Positions 7,049 to 14,014 of a DNA stretch of 24,466 nucleotides are shown here, one piece after another. The position numbers and the translations under genes are program-made. The stretch spans positions 1-24,466 of IMG/VR virus record IMGVR_UViG_3300028829_001201, one strand, 5' to 3'. Under the pieces are notes generated by a model, which worked only from the letters and a program-made list of their open reading frames with translations, had not been told where the DNA came from and searched no databases. Each line of letters begins with the position of its first letter. Position 1 is the stretch's first letter. Source of the DNA: a virus.

Positions 7049-7410
7049 TATACTAACTCCTTAATAATACTAACTAATACATTACCGTATTGTGCAAACC
7101 ACCCTTGTTCTTCTGTTAGTGCAATACCATATTGGTCTGCAATCAGTATTGCAGTATCGGTACCTAAGAATAGATTTCCTGCAAGTGTAAAACCTGCAAC
7201 ACTAATCAATAGAATCATGTGGTCATTTGTTTTAAAACTATGAATCATATATCCTAAACAACCAATCATTATCGTTGATAGACTATAAATCTCCATGTGA
7301 AAGTTCCCACTCATTGCAAGTGTAAGACCCGCAAATACAAATACTGTGGAGACTATTTTAAGTCCAGTCAACATTGCATTTGTTATTTTAGTTTTAGTTC
7401 TCTTAGTCAT
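7048..7410 (-). CDS. Hypothetical membrane protein
   Basis: A 120-residue protein with a basic N-terminus (MTKRTKTKI) and three hydrophobic segments at about 16-34, 43-59 and 66-80, then an amphipathic C-terminal part. The ATG follows GGAG. Orientation is probably N-in by the positive-inside rule. No family was recognised. It sits among other microproteins upstream of the conserved CDKHVVKM gene. Confidence 0.65.
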   Translation of the reverse strand: MTKRTKTKITNAMLTGLKIVSTVFVFAGLTLAMSGNFHMEIYSLSTIMIGCLGYMIHSFKTNDHMILLISVAGFTLAGNLFLGTDTAILIADQYGIALTEEQGWFAQYGNVLVSIIKELV

Positions 7411-7413
7411 AAT

Positions 7414-7569
7414 TTACTCCTTTATGTCTCTCAACCAATCTCTATAATGGACTGGATTTTCTGTTACCTTTAAATATTCTTGGTACTCTTCTTTGTTTTC
7501 TTTCGACTTGGTCATAGCAGTGACCCAACCATCTGAATTATCTTGCCATCGTTTACTGTTTTCTGTCAT
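7414..7569 (-). CDS. Small conserved phage protein
   Basis: A 51-residue hydrophilic protein beginning MTENSKRWQDNSDGWVTAM and ending VHYRDWLRDIKE. A longer reading from a TTG at 7614 is rejected because that stretch belongs to the adjacent 29-residue membrane gene in another frame. The ATG is coupled by ATGA to the stop of that gene. Family unknown. Confidence 0.6.
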   Translation of the reverse strand: MTENSKRWQDNSDGWVTAMTKSKENKEEYQEYLKVTENPVHYRDWLRDIKE

Positions 7570-7655
7570 AAACCTAATATGAAAGCCAAAGGGATAAAAA
7601 TATATAATCCCCAAATTAATTTTTCTACTCTATCGAATTGTTCTTTTGTCGGCAT
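7566..7655 (-). CDS. 29-residue membrane microprotein
   Basis: An ATG at 7655 is preceded by a perfect AAGGAG at the right distance. The product MPTKEQFDRVEKLIWGLYIF, then IPLAFILGL, is a short helix plus one membrane segment. It ends with an ATGA overlap with the next gene. It starts inside the 3' end of the 55-residue gene in another frame. It is too short for most gene finders. Confidence 0.6.
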   Translation of the reverse strand: MPTKEQFDRVEKLIWGLYIFIPLAFILGL

Positions 7656-7797
7656 GTTTTTCTCCTTCGTTATCATCATATGGACAACCATTGTGTCCTA
7701 TCATTGATTTGTTTTTTTGTTCTTCTCTCCATCTTAGGAAGTCTATTGCAACCTCTCTTGATGTATGTGTAAGTGTTGATATCTTTTGTCTTTTCAT
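7630..7797 (-). CDS. 55-residue hypothetical protein
   Basis: An ATG at 7797 forms an ATGA overlap with the stop of the cell-wall hydrolase gene, indicating coupling. The product MKRQKISTLTHTSREVAIDF is followed by LRWREEQKNK and NGCPYDDNEGE. It is hydrophilic and no motif was recognised. The 3' end contains the ribosome site of the next microprotein. Confidence 0.55.
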   Translation of the reverse strand: MKRQKISTLTHTSREVAIDFLRWREEQKNKSMIGHNGCPYDDNEGEKHADKRTIR

Positions 7798-8306
7798 TTG
7801 TAAAATATGTGATGTGTTATTTGAACTGTTTCATTCAATGTTTCTGCCCAATAAGGTTCGACCATAATTGAATGATAGTGTGTTGCACCCTCTGTAATAT
7901 CTGGATACTTACCCATAATTACATCTTGTGCAATGATATACGATTCAAAGAATGTATCAGTGTCTAAAGGTTCGTCTGATTTGCCATCGCAGAACCAACT
8001 GAACTGACACTTGTTTCTAATCGGAATCATATTGCCTTTCCAGTTCTCTTTATACTTTGCATCGTATACGACACCACAAATATCTTTTGGATATGCAGAA
8101 TGTTCCATACGATTGAATACAACTTGTGCAACTGCAACTTTACCTGCAAGTGGTTGATTACCTGCCTCGAAGTAAATGTTTTTTGCGAGACAAACTGCCT
8201 CACCGTTTTCGTCTGACGCATGAACAAGACTCGGTAATAACATGATAAACATCAGTAATGCACCGAATCCCATGCCAACTAAAAATGCTCTATAAGATTC
8301 ACTCAT
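7794..8306 (-). CDS. SleB/CwlJ-type cell-wall hydrolase (Hydrolase_2)
   Basis: A 170-residue protein starting at MSESYRAF (8306) with GGAG 8 bases upstream. Residues 8-28 form a hydrophobic signal or signal-anchor segment ending LVHAS, a possible cleavage site. The mature part has the Hydrolase_2 pattern: AKNIYFEAGNQPLAGKVAVA with catalytic-type Glu47, then VVFNRM, YPKDICGVVYD, CQFSWFCDGK and GATHYHS. These enzymes cut peptidoglycan, so this is probably the endolysin or a virion-associated lysin exported through the membrane. It is flanked by microproteins with membrane segments, which would fit a lysis cassette. Confidence 0.88.
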   Translation of the reverse strand: MSESYRAFLVGMGFGALLMFIMLLPSLVHASDENGEAVCLAKNIYFEAGNQPLAGKVAVAQVVFNRMEHSAYPKDICGVVYDAKYKENWKGNMIPIRNKCQFSWFCDGKSDEPLDTDTFFESYIIAQDVIMGKYPDITEGATHYHSIMVEPYWAETLNETVQITHHIFYK

Positions 8307-8409
8307 CGTCTTTCTCCCATGGAAAAGGTTTGTTGATATGCAACCCCACAAAAACCATACTAAACATAATAATCATTAGTAAGGTGCCTCCTAAAAATCC
8401 TATTTCCAT
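8299..8409 (-). CDS. 36-residue single-span membrane microprotein
   Basis: An ATG at 8409 lies just after the previous stop (TAATATG). The product MEIGFLGGTLLMIIMFSMVF, then VGLHINKPFPWEKDDE, has one membrane segment at 4-23 and an acidic end. Its 3' end holds the ribosome site of the hydrolase gene and overlaps that gene by 8 bases. Position suggests a holin or spanin-like helper of lysis, but no family match was seen. Confidence 0.6.
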   Translation of the reverse strand: MEIGFLGGTLLMIIMFSMVFVGLHINKPFPWEKDDE

Positions 8410-8410
8410 A

Positions 8411-8617
8411 TTAACACCCACTCGTCATATGTGCATATGCATCAGGACAATCTTTGACCCCACACATACATGCATCTTCAAACATGTCACCTTGAAAAGG
8501 ATTCATATCTTGTGCATTGGTTGTTCCGTAAGTTGCTAGATTGATAACATCATCTGCTGATAATTTACCATCCGTTTGTTGTGCAATTAATTTTGCACTT
8601 TCGTAATTAAGCGACAT
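8411..8617 (-). CDS. 68-residue Cys-rich C-terminal protein
   Basis: The start is the ATG at 8617 after GGAGAAAGAT. The N-terminal helix (YESAKLIAQQTDGKLSADDV) is followed by a C-terminal CMCGVKDCPDAYAHMTSGC cluster. Four Cys with a His could bind a metal, an inference. Its 5' end overlaps the 3' end of the preceding gene by 11 bases. Confidence 0.6.
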   Translation of the reverse strand: MSLNYESAKLIAQQTDGKLSADDVINLATYGTTNAQDMNPFQGDMFEDACMCGVKDCPDAYAHMTSGC

Positions 8618-8996
8618 ATCTTTCTCCGTTGTGGTTCTCACCGTTTCTATTGAAATTATCAAGTATCATGTCAACAACATCTGTTGCCCATATTGATTTA
8701 CCACCAACATGCCATTGATACTCTTCAGTAGGAATTCTACCGTCTTTCCAATTATAAATTGTGACTGTCTCATAGTTCCAGTCGTCATAGTCAATCTCAT
8801 CAACAGTATTTGCATCATACCATTTAGTATCTAAGTACCACTCACAATTGACCTTATCATATGGGTCTGCACTTGTGAATGTTGGTGGACCTAAAACTTG
8901 ACACAACCTGTCATAGGTTGTTGTCTTATATCCTTGCAATGAAGTCCCACCTGATGTCATATCAGGAGAACATACTTCGTAATCTTTTATTATCAT
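8607..8996 (-). CDS. Conserved phage protein (YDRLCQVLG / WHVGG family)
   Basis: A 129-residue protein starting MIIKDYEVCSPD (8996) with GGAG 8 bases upstream. The layout TTTYDRLCQVLGPPT, NCEWYLDTKW, ETVTIYNWKDGR, then YQWHVGGKS, matches a frequently seen phage family of unknown function that resembles a small structural or DNA-associated domain. It is the first gene after the promoter at 9026-9055, with a leader of about 20 bases. Confidence 0.7.
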   Translation of the reverse strand: MIIKDYEVCSPDMTSGGTSLQGYKTTTYDRLCQVLGPPTFTSADPYDKVNCEWYLDTKWYDANTVDEIDYDDWNYETVTIYNWKDGRIPTEEYQWHVGGKSIWATDVVDMILDNFNRNGENHNGERYVA

Positions 8997-9002
8997 ATTA
9001 AG

Positions 9003-9055
9003 TCTCCTTTTTTCACTATAGGTATATGGTATCAAAAAGTGATACGCATTGTCAA
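9003..9055 (-). promoter_or_regulatory. Repeated promoter P1 with operator-like inverted repeat
   Basis: On the minus strand, TTGACA (9055-9050) is followed by 18 bases and TACCAT (9031-9026). The spacer holds an inverted repeat, GTATCA-5-TGATAC, overlapping the conserved CACTTTTT. The 53 bases to the ribosome site are a near-perfect copy (one difference by eye) of 9637-9689. This is a sigma70-type promoter by inference from the boxes. Confidence 0.7.
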
Positions 9056-9058
9056 GCC

Positions 9059-9253
9059 CTATCGTGGATAAATTGTAAATGTTGTTGCATACTCTTTGAT
9101 GCAATGTAAAGATGCTCTCTTATAAACACCTGGAATTGATTTGCCTCTGTACCTAATCCTCGAAGGATTATTCTTTAGAAAGTCTAAAACGAATTTGTGG
9201 TTCCTGACTGCCATAGGAAGATTGGCATATTTGATATCGTATAAGTTATCCAT
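9059..9253 (-). CDS. 64-residue hypothetical protein
   Basis: A basic protein beginning MDNLYDIKYANLPMAVRN (9253), preceded by GGAGGG 11 bases upstream. It contains RIRYRGKSIPGVYKR and ends TIYPR. No motif was recognised. It lies directly after the stop of the preceding gene in the operon from promoter P2. Confidence 0.6.
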   Translation of the reverse strand: MDNLYDIKYANLPMAVRNHKFVLDFLKNNPSRIRYRGKSIPGVYKRASLHCIKEYATTFTIYPR

Positions 9254-9254
9254 C

Positions 9255-9632
9255 TTAAACAAACCCTCCGTCTCTTGGTGTTCCTGCAATTGCACCTGAA
9301 CAATAACCAGGTCCGTACATGAATCTATCACCCATTTTAAGAACAGGATAACCCTCTATTAGATTACCTCTTGCTTTATTAAGAGCAGGTGAATTCCACC
9401 CAGCAGAGAGAAGAACATCTCCCTCTTTGAAATTTGGATTTGCTTTGTTGATGAAACCCCATACAGAAGCACCACCACCATTTGAATTATCATAAGATAT
9501 TATTTTAATATACTTACGACCCGCTTTAGCATCATAATAAGCACCATCTTCGGCACAATGAGGCCACCTTTTGTTTTTAACTTCAGTCAATTCTGCACAA
9601 AGTTGGTTTACATATTCATTTAAGTCTTTCAT
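9255..9632 (-). CDS. 125-residue hypothetical phage protein
   Basis: The start is MKDLNEYVNQLCAEL at 9632, with AGGAG 7 bases upstream. An earlier ATG at 9650 has no ribosome site. The centre (AEDGAYYDAKAGRKYIKII then GGASVWGFINK) and the Gly-rich C-terminus (GDRFMYGPGYCSGAIAGTPRDGG) resemble short phage proteins of the type with beta-rich folds. No function was recognised. Confidence 0.65.
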   Translation of the reverse strand: MKDLNEYVNQLCAELTEVKNKRWPHCAEDGAYYDAKAGRKYIKIISYDNSNGGGASVWGFINKANPNFKEGDVLLSAGWNSPALNKARGNLIEGYPVLKMGDRFMYGPGYCSGAIAGTPRDGGFV

Positions 9633-9636
9633 ATTA

Positions 9637-9689
9637 TCTCCTTTTTTCATTATAGGTATATGGTATCAAAAAGTGATACGCATTGTCAA
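9637..9689 (-). promoter_or_regulatory. Repeated promoter P2
   Basis: Second copy of the 53-base promoter/leader: TTGACA at 9689-9684, 18-base spacer, TACCAT at 9665-9660, same GTATCA/TGATAC inverted repeat and same T-run before AGGAG. It drives the 125- and 64-residue genes. Confidence 0.7.
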
Positions 9690-9692
9690 CGC

Positions 9693-9773
9693 CTAGAATA
9701 AAATAATTACAATCAATACTGCAATTATAAGAACTGTGAATGCAGGTCGTATTTCTTCGAATGGGTCTTTCAT
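9693..9773 (-). CDS. 26-residue membrane microprotein
   Basis: An ATG at 9773 overlaps the preceding stop by ATGA. The product MKDPFEEIRP, then AFTVLIIAVLIVIILF, is one membrane helix with a short acidic/basic head. Coupling supports translation, function unknown. Confidence 0.55.
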   Translation of the reverse strand: MKDPFEEIRPAFTVLIIAVLIVIILF

Positions 9774-9949
9774 AGGGGTATACTTCTGATATGGTCTTCT
9801 ACAACCGATTTAACTTTCTTTTCAGTATACCAAAGACCACTAAACATTGATTCTGTTCCGTCTTCCCATTGAACATAGTATCTCTTATAACCGAATGGTC
9901 TATCAGAAAAGATTTTAATGTCTCCGTATGATTCTACTAATACTCTCAT
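9770..9949 (-). CDS. 59-residue hypothetical protein
   Basis: An ATG at 9949 overlaps the stop of the 76-residue gene by ATGA. The protein starts MRVLVESYGDIKIFSDRPFG and contains YVQWEDGTES and a C-terminal helix. Beta-rich small fold likely. It precedes a coupled 26-residue membrane peptide. Confidence 0.6.
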   Translation of the reverse strand: MRVLVESYGDIKIFSDRPFGYKRYYVQWEDGTESMFSGLWYTEKKVKSVVEDHIRSIPL

Positions 9950-10176
9950 GCAAGTACCCCCTCATTTAAATCTAAGAACTCTAAGATTATTTCTCGTTCT
10001 GGTTTCTTTAAGTCTTTTACACTCTGTATACCGTATGTAGTTCCTATAGTTGTAAGTCGATTGCCTGCAACAACACAAGTATTCCACTTTGCATCATCTT
10101 TAGCAAACACCTTATTCTCTTCTGCCTGTGTTATCATTTCTCGACCTAGTTTGACTAACTTCATTGTTTCGTCCAT
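9946..10176 (-). CDS. 76-residue hypothetical protein
   Basis: A helical protein (MKLVKLGREMITQAEENKVF) with an ATG at 10176 preceded by AGGAG. The middle carries CVVAGNRLTTIGTTYGI. It is the first gene of a three-gene coupled unit from promoter P3. Confidence 0.6.
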   Translation of the reverse strand: MDETMKLVKLGREMITQAEENKVFAKDDAKWNTCVVAGNRLTTIGTTYGIQSVKDLKKPEREIILEFLDLNEGVLA

Positions 10177-10207
10177 GTTAAACTCCTGTGTTTAATTAAC
10201 AGTGTCT

Positions 10208-10237
10208 AGTATACTAAAAAGTGGAGGGTAATGTAAA
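10208..10237 (-). promoter_or_regulatory. Promoter P3
   Basis: TTTACA (10237-10232), 18-base spacer ending CACTTTTTAG, TATACT (10213-10208). Same layout as P1, P2 and P4 but without the inverted repeat. The expected start lies about 25 bases before the ATG at 10176. Confidence 0.7.
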
Positions 10238-10243
10238 GCGGTT

Positions 10244-10492
10244 TTATAAACTCTTTTGAATTTCGTCTAATTCTTTAAGTTTCTTATTGATAATCTCCAC
10301 TCTGTTAGGCCAGTAGATATAATCCTTATCTGAATCCTTTGCAAGATTCTCCAACAGTGGTCTTACAAAGTTATCAAGTTTATTAATTACATCCGTTGCA
10401 GTTGTAGTCTTCTCAATTATCTTTGTATCAATGGCCGCAAGTTCATCTGCATCCAAAGCGGTAAAACCGAAATCGTTATATTCTGTAGTCAT
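10244..10492 (-). CDS. Conserved T4-like phage protein
   Basis: An 82-residue acidic protein beginning MTTEYNDFGFTALDADEL. The C-terminal half (LDNFVRPLLENLAKDSDKDYIYWPNR) is a pattern I recognise from many T4-like marine phages, function unknown. No clear ribosome site precedes the ATG. A TATAAATA sequence lies 6 bases upstream, so initiation context is unusual. Confidence 0.65.
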   Translation of the reverse strand: MTTEYNDFGFTALDADELAAIDTKIIEKTTTATDVINKLDNFVRPLLENLAKDSDKDYIYWPNRVEIINKKLKELDEIQKSL

Positions 10493-10496
10493 AGTA

Positions 10497-11156
10497 TTAT
10501 TTATAGTATCCTATGTTTTCAAAGTCGTTAGGGTAAGATTTATGTATGTATTCTTTTGTGTGTTCTCCAAAAATTAATTTAGCTAATTTATCTGCATCAC
10601 TAACTTCGAGAAGTTGCATTTTATGTTTGTGATTCACTTGGTCTGTTGCCCACTCTTTGGTGTTAAGATGATTAGACATGTCTACCTTAAACCCCTCAAT
10701 ATCAATTGTAGTACCAGTGACATCTTCTAGTTTAATTTGTTTAAGATTCTCCAGTCTCTTTCCTTTCCAACTCATATATTTCCATTGAGGACAAAACAAT
10801 GTAGAACCTGAGAATTGGTGTGGAGTCTTTTCGAAAAATCTTTCTGGTCTTTTACCATATAACATGATTATAGGTATAAAGGATAACTGTGATTTAAATC
10901 TTTCATAAGGGTGTCGAGTTATACAGTAGATAGGCAAATGTTTCCAACGACCCCAAAACTTAGGTATCATATTAAAAATTTCTGCTGGTGTATAATGGTC
11001 ACATTCTGGAATTAAGTTTATTACTCTAAGTTCTTTATGTTTTCTTAATTCGGTCATCAATGTAGTTCCACCACATTTCATAGGGTGTGCAATGAAACAA
11101 ATAAACTGTTCAGAACCCTCTTCGTGTGATTTATTTAAATCGATAACACCATACAT
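10497..11156 (-). CDS. Sulfotransferase-like protein
   Basis: A 219-residue protein from the ATG at 11156 (a GTG at 11183 is also possible). FIAHPMKCGGTTLMTELRKH at 21-40 is a PAPS 5'-phosphosulfate-binding loop with Lys27. CITRHPYERFKSQ at 78-90 is the 3'-phosphate-binding segment with Arg81 and Ser89. Such enzymes transfer sulfate from PAPS to sugars, lipids or peptides. It is the last gene of the radical SAM cassette, starting a few bases after the stop of the 2OG oxygenase. The acceptor cannot be predicted. Confidence 0.8.
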   Translation of the reverse strand: MYGVIDLNKSHEEGSEQFICFIAHPMKCGGTTLMTELRKHKELRVINLIPECDHYTPAEIFNMIPKFWGRWKHLPIYCITRHPYERFKSQLSFIPIIMLYGKRPERFFEKTPHQFSGSTLFCPQWKYMSWKGKRLENLKQIKLEDVTGTTIDIEGFKVDMSNHLNTKEWATDQVNHKHKMQLLEVSDADKLAKLIFGEHTKEYIHKSYPNDFENIGYYK

Positions 11157-11160
11157 AATA

Positions 11161-12087
11161 TTACTTAGTAAAGATGAACTCACTTAATTTGGATAAAGTT
11201 TCACCATATTGACCATGTGTATTCTGTCCTAAGAGGTTGCAAAACTCTATTTGTTTTAACTCTATGTTATCAGAGTTAAGAATAGTATCAACTCTATTTG
11301 TCATAGAACAAAATTCATACACTAGTGATTCAGATTTCTCTCCAATTTGTTTTTTAATTTCTTCTCTCGTGATTTTTTCTGCATCAAAATTATAATACTC
11401 TGTTCCATAGATTGAATGAAACCAACATGCCTTTATAACATCTTCACTGAACTTATGCTCTTGAGCAATCTTTCCAGTGGTGAGTAAGTGTTCGAAAAAA
11501 GTTCCTCCACTGTGTTCTGCATTCTTTGTTTGTTGATAGAGATAATCTAAACATGGTGTGGTGTAATTTAGGTCAAAGTATTTAAACACTAACACTCTTC
11601 TGATATTACCGAATGTTTTACTTAGAGGTCTTGCGGCATGTAATAAACTAGAATTAAATATGAATACTCTTCCCTCTTTTGGTAATACTGATTTTATAAT
11701 TTCACCATTCTCAAATATAACAGTCTCACCACCCCAATTGATATCCCATTCTTCATTCAAATATATGATTGCTGTCTTTTGAGGAATATTTGAATTTTTA
11801 GAATCTACATGTGCCGCTGCATCATTACCAAAACAATAACCATTAATGTATGCTCGTTGGATGCCCCAACCATCCATGTCTAATTCTTGGTGTATTTTTT
11901 CTAAAATTGGTGACCACATTTCAACAGACCTCATATCAAAATAAGTATCAAATCCGGCATCACATATGTTGTGATTCCAATGTAAGAATTCTTTTGTGTT
12001 GACATTCGAAGGCCAACCATAGTGAAAGGGTAGAGATTGTTGTGACACTCCTCTGACCAAGTCATTTGAAACCTGTTTAACAATCAT
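11161..12087 (-). CDS. 2OG-Fe(II) oxygenase fused to a DUF6817-like domain
   Basis: A 308-residue protein. Residues about 75-170 form the double-stranded beta-helix of a prolyl-4-hydroxylase-type oxygenase: HVD (His93, Asp95), IIYLNEEWDINWGGET, then His150 of LLHAARP and Arg163/164 as 2-oxoglutarate contact. Residues about 180-290 resemble DUF6817, an HD-like domain: AEHSGGTFFEHLL (His192, His200), ACWFHSIYGTE (His224) and GEKSESLVYEFCSM. The fusion suggests hydroxylation coupled to a hydrolase-like or metal-binding step. TAATG overlap with the SDR gene shows co-translation. Substrate unknown. Confidence 0.82.
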   Translation of the reverse strand: MIVKQVSNDLVRGVSQQSLPFHYGWPSNVNTKEFLHWNHNICDAGFDTYFDMRSVEMWSPILEKIHQELDMDGWGIQRAYINGYCFGNDAAAHVDSKNSNIPQKTAIIYLNEEWDINWGGETVIFENGEIIKSVLPKEGRVFIFNSSLLHAARPLSKTFGNIRRVLVFKYFDLNYTTPCLDYLYQQTKNAEHSGGTFFEHLLTTGKIAQEHKFSEDVIKACWFHSIYGTEYYNFDAEKITREEIKKQIGEKSESLVYEFCSMTNRVDTILNSDNIELKQIEFCNLLGQNTHGQYGETLSKLSEFIFTK

Positions 12088-12665
12088 TAACTGAATCTCT
12101 TCATATCTCTTAGAGTTTCTTTATCACTTTGTATGTTCTGATAATTAGCATGTGCCTGAAGTGTAATCTCTGGAATCTCGTAATCTGGATAAGTTGTTAT
12201 AAGTTTATGAATTAGACCTGCAACATCTTGGTGTTTAACACTCGGAAGATTCTCATCATCCAGAAGACCTAAGTTAAGTGTGGTCATTTTGTATCTCTTC
12301 TTAGAGTTGTACTGATAATTGTTTGCAAGGTGATTGAGTTGTGCTTTCTCACTTGCATATACATAACCTTTTGATATGTTCGGTTGACTTGCACGACTAG
12401 AGATATTAATAATAGTTTTAGTCTTCTCACCTTCCCATGCCTCGTGAGCAATAGATAGAATCTTAGATTGGTCTTGGTGTGCAAGATTGATTAGAACATC
12501 ACACGGTTTGTATCCTCTGAACACCCAACAATCTGCCCCATTCATTGTAATATCTTCACAACGAATTGGTGATACCTCTATTGTATTACCTTGATAAGGT
12601 GTTGCTTCTAGTGTGTCTTTAATTGTCTTTGCAAGACCACTAGTTCCTGTTATTGCTACTCTCAT
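12087..12665 (-). CDS. Short-chain dehydrogenase/reductase-like protein
   Basis: A 192-residue protein with an NAD(P)-binding glycine motif GTSGLA (7-12), ISS (88-90) and YASEK (Tyr103, Lys107), the SDR catalytic set. It is shorter than most SDRs (about 250), so the C-terminal substrate domain is reduced. Its start overlaps the radical SAM gene by 26 bases, and its stop overlaps the oxygenase start, so it is tightly embedded in the cassette. Probable role: redox tailoring of a sugar or other small metabolite, an inference. Confidence 0.78.
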   Translation of the reverse strand: MRVAITGTSGLAKTIKDTLEATPYQGNTIEVSPIRCEDITMNGADCWVFRGYKPCDVLINLAHQDQSKILSIAHEAWEGEKTKTIINISSRASQPNISKGYVYASEKAQLNHLANNYQYNSKKRYKMTTLNLGLLDDENLPSVKHQDVAGLIHKLITTYPDYEIPEITLQAHANYQNIQSDKETLRDMKRFS

Positions 12666-13575
12666 AATATTCCTTAACTATATCAAATGACGGTTGGCCA
12701 AATAGTGAACCGTCTACACTACATTTATTACAAGGAGACATACTTCTATCTCCCTTCATTAATCTCTTACGAATCTTTGTCATAGGTTTAGAGAACCACA
12801 CATCATGTAAAGATTGTTGCAAAAGATTTCCTACAACATGTTCTCTTCCCCAATCGTTAGAACAAAACAATACATCTCCGTTCCAGTCTACAAACATTTT
12901 ATAGAATGGATAATGACAAGGTTTACCTTTTAGATTCTCTATAGTATCATCTTCAACACCAACCCAATCGACAACACCACTACGGTTGTTTAATATGAGT
13001 CCGTGTTTCTCAAAGTCTCCCCAATGCATTCTAAACTTATACTTGTCAACAGGTATCTCTGCCCACAATAACATTTCTTCAAACTTATCCATCTGTTCTA
13101 TACCGTCATACAGATTAATATAGATTAAATCTAAACCTGAATCATGTATAAGATTTACGAGATACTTATGGTCAAGTTTATCTCCGTTAGTATTACACTC
13201 TAATGTTGCATAAGGTAATTCTGTTCTGAATATCTTTACTATCTCTACGAAGTCTGGATTAAGGAGATTCTCTCCGAATCCACTGAATGATATCTTGCCT
13301 TGAAAGTTATTATCTCCTAATTCTTCTGCAATAGTTAATGCACCCTTAGGTGTAAGATGTAGATTTCTATTAGGGAATATTTTAGGGTCATGTCGAGGAC
13401 AAAACACACATGTTCTATTACAAAGTTCTGTCGTGTTAATCTCTACAGTAAGAATAGAATCTAAAGGTTCACTTGTCTTAACTTTATCCCAATGTTTCTT
13501 TTCTTGTTCTCTTCTATGTTCCAAGAAATCATATTGGTCTACTGCCTGAATTGGAATGTTTCTATTAACCGACAT
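12640..13575 (-). CDS. Radical SAM protein with SPASM domain
   Basis: A 311-residue enzyme. The radical SAM cluster motif CNRTCVFC (Cys52, 56, 59) binds the 4Fe-4S cluster and S-adenosylmethionine. GFGENLLNP (99-107) fits the SAM-binding region. A C-terminal SPASM segment carries Cys220, 238, 282 and 285 (KPCHYPF, VLFCSNDWG, SPCNKC) for extra Fe-S clusters. SPASM enzymes modify peptides, sugars or cofactors. It begins the cassette of SDR, oxygenase-DUF6817 and sulfotransferase. Its ATG overlaps the end of the upstream gene. No precursor peptide is evident beside it. Confidence 0.9.
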   Translation of the reverse strand: MSVNRNIPIQAVDQYDFLEHRREQEKKHWDKVKTSEPLDSILTVEINTTELCNRTCVFCPRHDPKIFPNRNLHLTPKGALTIAEELGDNNFQGKISFSGFGENLLNPDFVEIVKIFRTELPYATLECNTNGDKLDHKYLVNLIHDSGLDLIYINLYDGIEQMDKFEEMLLWAEIPVDKYKFRMHWGDFEKHGLILNNRSGVVDWVGVEDDTIENLKGKPCHYPFYKMFVDWNGDVLFCSNDWGREHVVGNLLQQSLHDVWFSKPMTKIRKRLMKGDRSMSPCNKCSVDGSLFGQPSFDIVKEYYESSNNRN

Positions 13576-14014
13576 GAACTTCTATGTACCTTTCAGTATC
13601 TAGTCCTGATTCTTTAACAAATTGAAACTCAACAACATCTTCGTCTTCTAAATTACACCAATCTTGTGGTAATAAAATAAATTGTGGGTCGTCTTCTTGA
13701 TTGATGAGACAAGACCTAGGGTCTCCGTTCTCTTTGTAATTGTAGAGTTGTACTTCTAATGCCTCTAATGTCTCACCTATTCGTGGACAAGGATAAGAGA
13801 ATGAACTAATATAAAAGTTCTCTTTCTTTTTACTATCTAACTTCTTAAAGAGATATGCGGATTGTCTGAATTGTAAACCAAGAAAAACTGTTTGGTCTTC
13901 TGGTAGATTGAACCTGAGCAGATTCTCTCCAAAGGGTCTCTCTGAATAGATTCTGCTTACTTGGTCTTTATTAAATTGTGAAACGGTATACTTTCTTTTA
14001 GAAGTATCCACCAT
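13565..14014 (-). CDS. Hypothetical phage protein
   Basis: A 149-residue protein taken from MVDTSKRKYTVSQFNKD (14014). In-frame ATGs shortly upstream (14020-14026) also occur, and a longer reading through the coiled-coil gene is a shadow. It shows beta-rich segments (ENLLRFNLPEDQTVFLGLQF, SFSYPCPRIGETLEALEVQL) and ends in VEFQF ... RYIEVHVG. No family was recognised. It overlaps the end of the acidic coiled-coil gene by 17 bases and the radical SAM start by 11, so it may be part of the same transcript. Confidence 0.65.
   Translation of the reverse strand: MVDTSKRKYTVSQFNKDQVSRIYSERPFGENLLRFNLPEDQTVFLGLQFRQSAYLFKKLDSKKKENFYISSFSYPCPRIGETLEALEVQLYNYKENGDPRSCLINQEDDPQFILLPQDWCNLEDEDVVEFQFVKESGLDTERYIEVHVG

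Noticed and set aside
9255-9650. Start at 9650 for the 125-residue gene
   Set aside because: The ATG lies at the expected transcription start of P2 without ribosome site, whereas AGGAG precedes the ATG at 9632.
12284-12484. Alternative minus-strand ORF inside the SDR gene
   Set aside because: Out-of-frame shadow, no motif.
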